Shown piece by piece: positions 57,705-64,000 of a stretch of 64,000 bases of DNA. The stretch is from Chitinibacter sp046530675. Lineage in GTDB: Bacteria > Pseudomonadota > Gammaproteobacteria > Burkholderiales > Chitinibacteraceae. Under the pieces are notes generated by a model, which was given only the letters and a program-made list of their open reading frames with translations, made no database searches and was not told where the DNA came from. The translations under genes were made by a program, and so were the position numbers. The DNA is taken from assembly GCF_046530675.1 (NCBI RefSeq), contig NZ_CP172558.1:496001-560000 (forward strand). Direction: 5' to 3'. Each line of letters begins with the position of its first letter. The stretch's first letter is position 1.

Positions 57705-58949
57705 TCAGGTATTGACCGGAACATCAGCTCTGTCATTGCCTTCAGCCACATACCCATTTAGCTTTTCTTTGAGTTTTTGATAGCAGCCCTTCACACCATG
57801 CTGCAACAAAGGTCGCTCGAAGCAGTAGGTAATCAGGCTGGCGAATGCAATCGAGACGACGAGCGAGATAACAAACATGCTCCAGCGCCACGTTGGATCG
57901 TCGGTTGGCGTTGCGGTCGCTGCGCTCCAGTAGCCGTGTTCTTTGATCACACGTGCGATGACCTGATGCCACAGATACAGGTTGTAGGAAATCAGCGATA
58001 AAAACACCAAGGCGCGATTGGCGAGGATGACGCGGCAGCCCGCGTGTGCAAACGTCGTTGCGACGGTCAGTGTGACAAAAATAAACGTCAGATATTCACG
58101 ATGCTGTGATTGCCAGATCGGATAAGCGTCGGCGGCGAAACGACCTTGGTACAACTGATCGAACATCAGCTGCAAAGTCAGCAGCGCGAGCGCCACAATC
58201 ACGCTCATTCCGCGCTTGAGCACGTCCAGCATCGCCGTACCTTGTTCGCGCAGCCAAACCAGCAAATACGCACTCAGCATACCGCCAGCAAAAAGGTCGA
58301 GAAAGCCCGGCAATTGATTATTTAAATGTGTAAATTCGCCGACCGGCAAAGTGCGTGTCCAGTGGCGATACAGCATCGCAGCGGCGCACATCAACGCAAA
58401 CACCAGCCACGGTTTGCGCCGGAAGCCCCAAGCCAGCAGCGGGAAAATCACGTAAAACTGCACTTCAACACCGAGCGACCAGAAAACACCATTAATGCTG
58501 CCGTGCGTATCGTGAAATAAATTATGCACAAAACCCAAGTGCATCAGGATGTCTTCTACGTGCCCACGCTGGCCGCTGGTCGGGTACATCTCGGGCAGCA
58601 GCACCAACAGCAAAAGCATCGCCAGCCAATACGACGGCAAAATTTTGATCGCACGGCGATAGGTGTAATGTACCAGACTCGGCAAACTGCCTTGCTGCAA
58701 CATCGCTTTGGCGTGCGGATAAGTCAGGCAAAACGCGCTCAGAAAGAAAAACAGTTCGACGCCGATTGCGCCTGCGTGCTGGATAAATTCAAAATTGATC
58801 CGCCCGTCGGTCAACGGCAACGGAATCGCCCACCAGGTGATTTGCCAGTAATGAAATAAAATCACCAGCAAAATCGCCAGGCCGCGCAAGCCATCGACGA
58901 CGGCGATGTGCAGGGCGGTCGGTGCGTGTGGATTCATCTGCTCGCTCAT
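57705..58949 (-). CDS. Acyltransferase family 3 membrane protein
   Basis: Polytopic enzymes of this family transfer acetyl or other acyl groups to envelope sugars. The 414-residue product has about ten helices, the opening DGLRGLAILLVILFHY with the catalytic His, GVELFFFLSAF, YRRAIKILPSYW, and NGVFWSLGVEVQFYVIFPLL. It starts at the ATG overlapping the stop of the preceding binding-protein gene (ATGA), so the two are translationally coupled. The last codons lie in a 49-bp repeat copy. It faces the glycosyltransferase genes, consistent with decorating the same glycan. Confidence 0.9.
   Translation of the reverse strand: MSEQMNPHAPTALHIAVVDGLRGLAILLVILFHYWQITWWAIPLPLTDGRINFEFIQHAGAIGVELFFFLSAFCLTYPHAKAMLQQGSLPSLVHYTYRRAIKILPSYWLAMLLLLVLLPEMYPTSGQRGHVEDILMHLGFVHNLFHDTHGSINGVFWSLGVEVQFYVIFPLLAWGFRRKPWLVFALMCAAAMLYRHWTRTLPVGEFTHLNNQLPGFLDLFAGGMLSAYLLVWLREQGTAMLDVLKRGMSVIVALALLTLQLMFDQLYQGRFAADAYPIWQSQHREYLTFIFVTLTVATTFAHAGCRVILANRALVFLSLISYNLYLWHQVIARVIKEHGYWSAATATPTDDPTWRWSMFVISLVVSIAFASLITYCFERPLLQHGVKGCYQKLKEKLNGYVAEGNDRADVPVNT
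57707..57755. repeat. 49-bp GGGTAT/ATACCC element, copy s
   Basis: Starts AGGTAT (one mismatch) and ends exactly ACATACCC at 49 bp. It starts inside the stop codon of the acyltransferase gene and supplies its C-terminal codons, like copy d in the EAL-GGDEF gene. Confidence 0.55.
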
Positions 58950-59629
58950 GCTGCGGCCCCCTGACGGCGCATCAACCAGACCGCCCCCGCCATCACCAGC
59001 ACAGCCAGTACCAGCGCACTCCCCGCCAAAATTAACCACGGCGAAGCACGACCTTGCTCGGCAGCACTCAATGCAACAGGCGCAGCTGTCGCTATGGTAC
59101 GCGGCATATCCAGCACTTTGCTGCCTGCCGGAATCGCATCCACAGCCTGCAAGTTCACCTCATCAAACCACGCTTCGCCCAGATTTTCGTTACCAAAATG
59201 CCCCAAACCGAGCAGCAAATTGACCGAGCTGACATCATTGCTTTTGATATACACCTCAAGGGTATGCCACTGCAGATCATCACGGACGGTATCGCTGGAT
59301 GCATACACCCCTTCAACACCAATGACCGCAGCCAGTTTATTGGCGTTCGCGCCACGCGCTTTGACCTTGGCACTCAGCAAATAAGTCCGATTGGGCTCAA
59401 CCGCAACCGCTTTGACCACCCGTGCGTGATTGGCCTTGCTGCTGCTCAAATGCAGTGCACCGTGACTCAGTTCTGCGCGCGAAACATCAGGCTGCCAGGC
59501 CTGCAAAGCCCAACCCGCGGGCAAAGTCGTCCCGGTTTCGAACGACTCGGAATACACCACCGCCTGTGACTGAGCCCAGCCTGATGCGCAGCACAGCATA
59601 AAAATGACACCCAAGAAACGCAGCAACAT
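58946..59629 (-). CDS. Membrane-anchored carbohydrate-binding-like protein
   Basis: The 227-residue product has a signal peptide (FLGVIFMLCCASGWAQ), one beta-sandwich-like domain (about residues 22-165) and a C-terminal transmembrane anchor (WLILAGSALVLAVLVMAGAV) with a short RRQ tail. The domain ends GEAWFDEVNLQAV, close to the GTAWFDDISVQQA end of the first domain in the PMT fusion, and both share the AWxxxxWTQ-like front half and YxxSAxVK pattern. I infer a periplasmic glycan or glycoprotein-binding partner. GGAG precedes the ATG. It is coupled by ATGA to the acyltransferase. Confidence 0.75.
   Translation of the reverse strand: MLLRFLGVIFMLCCASGWAQSQAVVYSESFETGTTLPAGWALQAWQPDVSRAELSHGALHLSSSKANHARVVKAVAVEPNRTYLLSAKVKARGANANKLAAVIGVEGVYASSDTVRDDLQWHTLEVYIKSNDVSSVNLLLGLGHFGNENLGEAWFDEVNLQAVDAIPAGSKVLDMPRTIATAAPVALSAAEQGRASPWLILAGSALVLAVLVMAGAVWLMRRQGAAA
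59260..59308. repeat. 49-bp GGGTAT/ATACCC element, copy q (degenerate)
   Basis: Starts exactly GGGTATGCCA and ends GCATACAC, at 49 bp, inside the binding-protein gene. Confidence 0.35.
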
Positions 59630-59734
59630 CTCAACTCCATCATTTTAATTGTTGTGACAATGTACCAAAGCAAGGCGGACTAATCACGAGGCTTTGCCGC
59701 ATTAATGCCATCAGCCATCGGGTATAATCGGGCA

Positions 59735-60010
59735 ATGCAATGTAGATCACACTGCGGCGCCTGCTGCACCGCCCCTTCGATTTCCAGCCCCATCCCCGGC
59801 ATGCCCGACGGCAAGCCAGCAGGCGTGCCGTGCATCCAGCTCGACGAACAATTGCGGTGTAAAATTTTCAATCACCCGGATCGACCTACGGTGTGCGCCG
59901 GTTTGCAGCCCGGGATTGAAATGTGCGGACAGAATCGGGAACAGGCGATGTTTTATTTGACGCAGCTTGAGGTGGCAACGGCACCGAGACACAAGGTGCA
60001 GCCGCGATGA
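59735..60010 (+). CDS. ykgJ: YkgJ family metal-chelating cysteine cluster protein
   Basis: The 91-residue protein carries the clustered cysteines of the family: CRSHCGACC near the start, then PAGVPC, CKIF and CAG. Such proteins are thought to bind zinc or iron; their role is not settled. The ATG at 59735 gives the usual MQCRSHCGACC start. TATAAT at 59721-59726 is a possible -10 element. Its stop overlaps the next gene by ATGA. Confidence 0.85.
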   Translation: MQCRSHCGACCTAPSISSPIPGMPDGKPAGVPCIQLDEQLRCKIFNHPDRPTVCAGLQPGIEMCGQNREQAMFYLTQLEVATAPRHKVQPR

Positions 60011-60414
60011 TTCAAATCATTTACTCCAAAATGGAATGCGAATTATCAGGAAGCAATGACGAGCTTCAACGCCTTTCTGAGCAAATTACCGATTTTTGCC
60101 AAAGCAACGACAAGCTTCTCTTTTTAAAAACAGAAACACAACTTGATCCATCTCCATATGATGAAGTTCTAACTTCCATTGTGTTAGAAAAAACGGATGA
60201 CATGTTCGTAGCATCCAAAAGAGACGACACTTTATACATAACCGGCGGAATTGAGTCGCTTACTAACTTTGTACAAAACCTCCCTTATGACGCAGAGATG
60301 TCAAATAATGGTGTTTCATTTCATGTTCACTTTGATGCCTTGGGATGGCCAGAGCATATCTCTGCAGAATCAATAGAAATGGTTCTATCCCTAAAACACG
60401 GCAGGTCGGGCTAA
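60007..60414 (+). CDS. Small orphan protein, possibly an immunity-type protein
   Basis: I do not recognise the 135-residue product with confidence. It is acidic, starts MIQIIYSKMECELSGSNDEL, and contains EVLTSIVLEKTDDMF and HVHFDALGWPEHISAESI. The layout recalls small polymorphic-toxin immunity proteins, but no toxin is near. By eye it is clearly more AT-rich than its neighbours, a sign of transfer. Its start overlaps the ykgJ stop by ATGA, so it uses that transcript. Confidence 0.6.
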   Translation: MIQIIYSKMECELSGSNDELQRLSEQITDFCQSNDKLLFLKTETQLDPSPYDEVLTSIVLEKTDDMFVASKRDDTLYITGGIESLTNFVQNLPYDAEMSNNGVSFHVHFDALGWPEHISAESIEMVLSLKHGRSG

Positions 60415-60541
60415 ATGAAATGCAGCCCAACATTTACCTGTTGGGCTTCGCAAGCTCAGCACCAAGCTACAAGAACGCCTGCATTGAGTCATTGCCTGCC
60501 AATATCTTTTCATAAGCAATTCCAAAATCGGAACTAATTTA

Positions 60542-60874
60542 GTGGAAATCCTGCGCCTGAGCGTCCTGTTTGCTGTCACTGCGCTGGCCGAAATTGTCGG
60601 CTGCTATCTGCCCTGGCTGGTGTTAAAGCAAGGGCGGAGCCTGTTGCTGCTTGTGCCAGCGGCGGCTTCACTCGCCGTGTTTGCCTGGCTGCTCACCTTG
60701 CATCCGGCTGCGGCGGGGCGCACCTATGCAGCGTATGGTGGCATGTATATTGTGGTCGCCTTGCTCTGGCTGCGGTTTGTTGATGGCATTGCGCTCTCGC
60801 GCTGGGATCTGATCGGCGCTTGCCTTGCCTTGTCCGGCATGGCCATTATTGCTTTGCAACCGGCAGCAAATTAA
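60542..60874 (+). CDS. ynfA: YnfA (UPF0060) membrane protein
   Basis: A four-helix membrane protein related to small multidrug resistance transporters. The 110-residue product matches along its full length: ALAEIVGCYLPWLVLKQ, WLLTLHPAAAGRTYAAYGGMYIVVALLWLRFVDG. It starts with GTG at 60542. Function in this host is unknown. Confidence 0.93.
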   Translation: MEILRLSVLFAVTALAEIVGCYLPWLVLKQGRSLLLLVPAAASLAVFAWLLTLHPAAAGRTYAAYGGMYIVVALLWLRFVDGIALSRWDLIGACLALSGMAIIALQPAAN

Positions 60875-60928
60875 TCATCCCCCACCCTCTTTAAATCTGG
60901 CGAGACCGCCAAGCACAAGGATGAAGTA

Positions 60929-62923
60929 ATGGAACAACTGTTACGCGATATGCAGCACAGCAAAACCGACGCTGATTCGGTCAGAATGCTTGCCAAGCTG
61001 GTTGCCGCACTGCGCCCGGCCAAGCCTGCTGATCAGGTGACTGCGGTCAATAATATCCGTGCGCTGTGCTATCTGCTCGAGCAACATCCCGACTACCGCA
61101 GCACACTGCGACGCGAATTTTTCTCGCTGCTCGATAATACCCGGCAGGTCAATCTGTATACCGAAACCGGCATTCTGCTCAATGAAAGCATGATGACTGC
61201 GGTCAAGCGCCGGATCGGTGCCAAGCTCTTGCCGCCGACGGTCAATGAAGAACATTTCCGCGATCTATTGGGGGTAATCTTCTGCAAGCCTCATGATTAC
61301 TTGTGGCTGGATGCACTCCCCCCAGAGGTATGGCATGAATTCGGCGCGGCCTTGCATATGGACGAAGTGCCGCTGACCGAGCTGCCGCCGCATATCCGCT
61401 TGCAGCAACTCGAAGCGATCCAGGTGCTGTCGTGCCGGATTTCGGCGATTGGTCTTGAACCCGAAGTGGTGCGCAACCACCCGGAAATCGAGCGTTTCGA
61501 ATCACCTTTTGTTCGCCTCAATGCCGAAGTACTCGCTTATATCGAACGCTATCGCGACGATCTGACCGCGCGGCGCGTACCGGATGAAGACCACAGCCAT
61601 TTGTTGGTTTTGCTCGAACAATGTGAAGTCATTATCAACAAGGTCTGGAAATACGCTTCCCGGCATGGCGCATCGGTCAGCCTGACTTATCATTTGCTGC
61701 GCCTCAAACAGCATATCGACCGGATGAAGCTGCTGTTTGAATTGCTCGACCCGCAAGTCTCACACGGCGACGCGCTGATCCGGCTGTTCAAAGCGCTGGT
61801 GAAAGCGGAAAACCGCAAAAACAGTGTGCGTGATGTCTTCAGCGAAAACACTGAATTGCTCGCTTTGCAGATCACCGAACACGCCAGCCATACCGGCGAG
61901 CATTACACCAGCGAATCGCGCAGCGAATGGCTGCAGATGTTTAAATCAGCGGCGGGTGCCGGTGTGATCGTCGGCTTTATGGCGCTATTCAAAATCCAGA
62001 TCGCCAAGGCGCATCTGCCGCTATTGCTCGAAGCTTTTGCTTTCAGTCTGAATTACGCACTGGGCTTTATTCTGGTTCATCTGCTGCATTGCACGATTGC
62101 AACCAAACAACCGGCAATGACCGCGGCGCATATCGCTGCTGCGCTGCCGAGCGAAGGCAATAGCAAGGCTTACCATAATCTGGTCGAATTGATGGTCAAG
62201 GTCGTGCGGACACAATTTATCGCCATTCTGGGCAATGTCTTGCTGGCAATGCCAGTCGCGTTCGGGATTGCCTGGCTGTGGTGGATGCAACTGGGCGAGC
62301 ATGTCGTCAACCCAGAAAAAGCTGCGCACATGCTGCACGATCTGATGCCGATTTCGGGTCTGGGCATACCGCATGCGGCGATTGCCGGTGCCTGCCTGTT
62401 TCTGACCGGGCTGATTTCCGGTTATTACGATAACAAGGCGCTGTATAACAAAATCCCCGAGCGCATTGCCGCGCTGCCGCTGCTGCACAAAACCATCGGC
62501 GAATATCGCAGCCAGAAGCTGGGTAAATACATCGAGCACAATCTGGGTGCGCTGGCGGGGAATTTCTATTTTGGCTTTATGCTCGGCTCAATCGGCACCA
62601 TCGGTCTGTTGCTGGGTTTGCCAATTGATATTCGCCACATCACCTTTTCGGCGGCCAATTTATCGTTCGTATTTGCCGCCAATGATTTCCAGCTACCGAT
62701 CTGGCTATTTGTCTGGGCCGCTTTTGGCGTCATGCTGATCGGGCTGACCAATCTGGTCGTCAGCTTTACCTTGGCACTGTGGGTCGCGCTGCGCTCGCGC
62801 AAACGCAATTTGCGCGAATTAAAACCGGTGATCGGGCTGCTCTTCAAGCGTTTCTGGCAACGTCCGATTGATTTTTTTATTGCGCCCAAACCGCAAACCG
62901 AGAAACCGAATGACGCCGCTTGA
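60929..62923 (+). CDS. Gcr-family polytopic membrane protein (annotated elsewhere as site-specific recombinase)
   Basis: The 664-residue product has a soluble helical N-terminal half and about seven transmembrane helices in the second half (e.g. AGAGVIVGFMALFKIQ, GFMLGSIGTIGLLLGLP). It resembles the family historically called site-specific recombinase Gcr, but shows no tyrosine or serine recombinase active site, so the name is probably misleading. ATG at 60929 with AAGGA upstream. The next gene overlaps its end by 14 bases. Confidence 0.82.
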   Translation: MEQLLRDMQHSKTDADSVRMLAKLVAALRPAKPADQVTAVNNIRALCYLLEQHPDYRSTLRREFFSLLDNTRQVNLYTETGILLNESMMTAVKRRIGAKLLPPTVNEEHFRDLLGVIFCKPHDYLWLDALPPEVWHEFGAALHMDEVPLTELPPHIRLQQLEAIQVLSCRISAIGLEPEVVRNHPEIERFESPFVRLNAEVLAYIERYRDDLTARRVPDEDHSHLLVLLEQCEVIINKVWKYASRHGASVSLTYHLLRLKQHIDRMKLLFELLDPQVSHGDALIRLFKALVKAENRKNSVRDVFSENTELLALQITEHASHTGEHYTSESRSEWLQMFKSAAGAGVIVGFMALFKIQIAKAHLPLLLEAFAFSLNYALGFILVHLLHCTIATKQPAMTAAHIAAALPSEGNSKAYHNLVELMVKVVRTQFIAILGNVLLAMPVAFGIAWLWWMQLGEHVVNPEKAAHMLHDLMPISGLGIPHAAIAGACLFLTGLISGYYDNKALYNKIPERIAALPLLHKTIGEYRSQKLGKYIEHNLGALAGNFYFGFMLGSIGTIGLLLGLPIDIRHITFSAANLSFVFAANDFQLPIWLFVWAAFGVMLIGLTNLVVSFTLALWVALRSRKRNLRELKPVIGLLFKRFWQRPIDFFIAPKPQTEKPNDAA

Positions 62924-63509
62924 TCAACATTTCGACGCCATTTGCGATGCGCTGACCGGCCCCGGCTGGCTGGTGATTCCCGATTTTCTCGACGCCACCA
63001 GCGTTGGCGAATTGCACCAGCTGGCGCAACAACGTCGCGAGCAGTTCAACCGCGCCGGAGTGGGTCGTGAAGCGGGTCATCAGGTACACAACGATATTCG
63101 TGGCGATTCGGTGCTGTGGGTCGACAACGATGATCCGGCGATGCTCGCCGCCAATGCGCGCATGGCGGCATTGCAGCAACAGCTCAACCGCGAGCTGTTT
63201 CTGGGTCTTGCCGAGCTGGAATGGCATTTTGCCAGCTATCCGGCGGGCGCCTTTTACCAGCGCCATCTTGACCAGCACCGCAATCAGGACACGCGCGTTG
63301 TGACCGTCGTGCAATACCTGAACCCGCAATGGCAAGCGAGCGATGGCGGACAATTGCGGTTGTATCTGGATGACGCGCAACACGTCGACGTCACACCGCA
63401 TGGCGGCACGCTGGTGGTCTTTATGGCCAACCGCTTCGAGCACGAAGTCTTGCCCGCCACGCGCGAGCGGGTTTCGCTGACCGGCTGGTACCGCCGACGG
63501 GCAATTTAG
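62910..63509 (+). CDS. 2-oxoglutarate/Fe(II)-dependent oxygenase
   Basis: The 199-residue product has the iron-binding HxD...H set in FYQRHLDQHRN and NRFEHEVLPATRERVSLTGWYRR, with the final Arg for the 2-oxoglutarate carboxylate, and the front motif WLVIPDFLDA. It belongs with small prolyl-hydroxylase-like enzymes (PiuC/SM-20 group). The substrate is unknown. It overlaps the preceding gene by 14 bases, so translation is probably coupled. Confidence 0.87.
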   Translation: MTPLDQHFDAICDALTGPGWLVIPDFLDATSVGELHQLAQQRREQFNRAGVGREAGHQVHNDIRGDSVLWVDNDDPAMLAANARMAALQQQLNRELFLGLAELEWHFASYPAGAFYQRHLDQHRNQDTRVVTVVQYLNPQWQASDGGQLRLYLDDAQHVDVTPHGGTLVVFMANRFEHEVLPATRERVSLTGWYRRRAI

Positions 63510-63522
63510 CAAATACTGATAT

Positions 63523-63571
63523 ATGTATCGGCGCATACGCCTTTGTGAATGCCGTCCATATAGACATACCC
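63523..63571. repeat. 49-bp GGGTAT/ATACCC element, copy o
   Basis: On the minus strand it starts exactly GGGTATGTCT and ends ATACAT, at 49 bp, 14 bases after the oxygenase stop. Confidence 0.5.
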
Positions 63572-63644
63572 CCACGATCTATCAAGGCATTTTTATCGCC
63601 GAGAATGAGGGCTGCTTCATAACGATGCCCGCCCTCCTTCCTTT

Positions 63645-63670
63645 AGTCTCTGTTGACGTCTGGTTTGCCA
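63645..63670. repeat. Solo end of the nadE-upstream MITE family
   Basis: TAGTCTCTGTTGACGTCTGG plus TTTGCC matches the reversed right end of the element at 25936-26205 at about 23 of 26 positions by hand. No matching second end is evident, so this may be a remnant. The rest of 63572-63773 contains no gene that I can support. Confidence 0.5.
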
Positions 63671-63773
63671 ACGGTGAACCAGACGAGCGCCTAAGACCGT
63701 TGCTGCCGAGTTCAGATCAGCCAGCAACAAGGCCAGACTAAAAAAACAAATCGATAGAGATGGAGACTATGTA

Positions 63774-64000
63774 ATGAAATCAAGTACCTTGATGCATCGT
63801 GCCCGACTGGTCAGCCTGCTGGCTGGCCTGATGCTCGCAGCCGGTGTCAGCGCTGCGACCTGGCAGGAAGGCAATACCTACACTGCAGGCACAGTCGTTG
63901 ATTACAACGGCAAAACCTATACCGCACTGGTGACGCATACGGCTTACGCTGGCGCAGGCTGGAATCCGGCGAGCACACCAACGCTGTGGAAAGAAACCGG
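63774..64000 (+). CDS. Secreted chitin-binding protein, start only (cut by window edge)
   Basis: The first 75 residues are visible. A signal peptide (RLVSLLAGLMLAAGVSAA) is followed by a CBM5/12 chitin-binding module: TWQEGNTYTAGTVVDYNGK, then YTALVTH and GWNPASTPTLWKE, with the aromatic residues of the binding face. Such modules usually precede a chitinase or lytic polysaccharide monooxygenase. Which catalytic part follows cannot be seen. GGAGA lies upstream of the ATG. It supports a chitin-degrading host. Confidence 0.85.
   Translation, partial: MKSSTLMHRARLVSLLAGLMLAAGVSAATWQEGNTYTAGTVVDYNGKTYTALVTHTAYAGAGWNPASTPTLWKET

Noticed and set aside
60423..60446. Stem GCCCAAC/GTTGGGC after the orphan gene as a terminator
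   Set aside because: No T-run follows, so intrinsic termination is not supported.
60929..62923. Reading the Gcr-family gene as a real site-specific recombinase of a mobile element
   Set aside because: It is a polytopic membrane protein without recombinase active-site motifs, and no att sites or cargo are visible.

Overview
The window reads as a chromosomal segment of a betaproteobacterium, most likely Neisseriales and probably the chitinolytic family Chitinibacteraceae. The evidence is the gene content (yqgE-ruvX-pyrB, birA-coaX-SPOR, rpsT/murJ back to back, an STAS protein before hslV), the 16S-tRNA-Ile-tRNA-Ala-23S-5S order of the ribosomal operon, and a secreted protein with a chitin-binding module cut by the right edge. 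No plasmid, phage or integron backbone is visible; this is mostly core genome with small accessory pockets.

Layout. 1-5.4 kb: yqgE, ruvX and pyrB (partial) on the minus strand, then photolyase phrB and a GlmS paralogue whose glutaminase active site is lost. 5.5-11.1 kb: one complete rRNA operon on the minus strand with a well-formed promoter. 11.4-15.5 kb: prmA, a zinc-ribbon membrane protein, a cysteine-free Tpx paralogue next to a canonical tpx, and a DUF3025 gene. 15.5-23 kb: a large DUF748 protein, an STAS protein, hslV without hslU beside it, and a chemoreceptor. 23.3-27.8 kb: birA-coaX-SPOR in overlapping ATGA style, then nadE. 27.9-39.5 kb: signalling genes (EAL-CBS-GGDEF, cheR, REC with dead GGDEF, a large Cache-GAF-HD-GYP protein) interleaved with rpsT, murJ and an aromatic aminotransferase. 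39.5-49.5 kb: two tRNA-Asn genes, an AsmA-like protein, ygfZ, fabI, an isolated FliD-like protein, a class II amidotransferase, a two-domain PPK2 enzyme and a degenerate response regulator. 49.7-59.6 kb: an envelope glycosylation locus (giant double GT-C/PMT fusion, DPM1-like glycosyltransferase, GtrA, a third polytopic protein, acyltransferase 3, and a membrane-anchored binding protein). 59.7-64 kb: ykgJ, a small orphan, ynfA, a Gcr-family membrane protein, a 2OG-Fe(II) oxygenase and the start of a chitin-binding protein.

The most unusual signal is a dispersed 49-bp unit ending in GGGTAT and ATACCC. Five copies have both hexamers exact at exactly 49 bp, and about nine more have one or two end mismatches at the same length. 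They lie in intergenic gaps, at gene ends and inside genes. Three other structured repeats (between yqgE and ruvX, upstream of birA, and upstream of nadE), plus a 33-bp perfect inverted repeat flanking a small gene, indicate an active history of small non-autonomous elements. The glycosylation locus is the best candidate for an uncharacterised multi-gene system.
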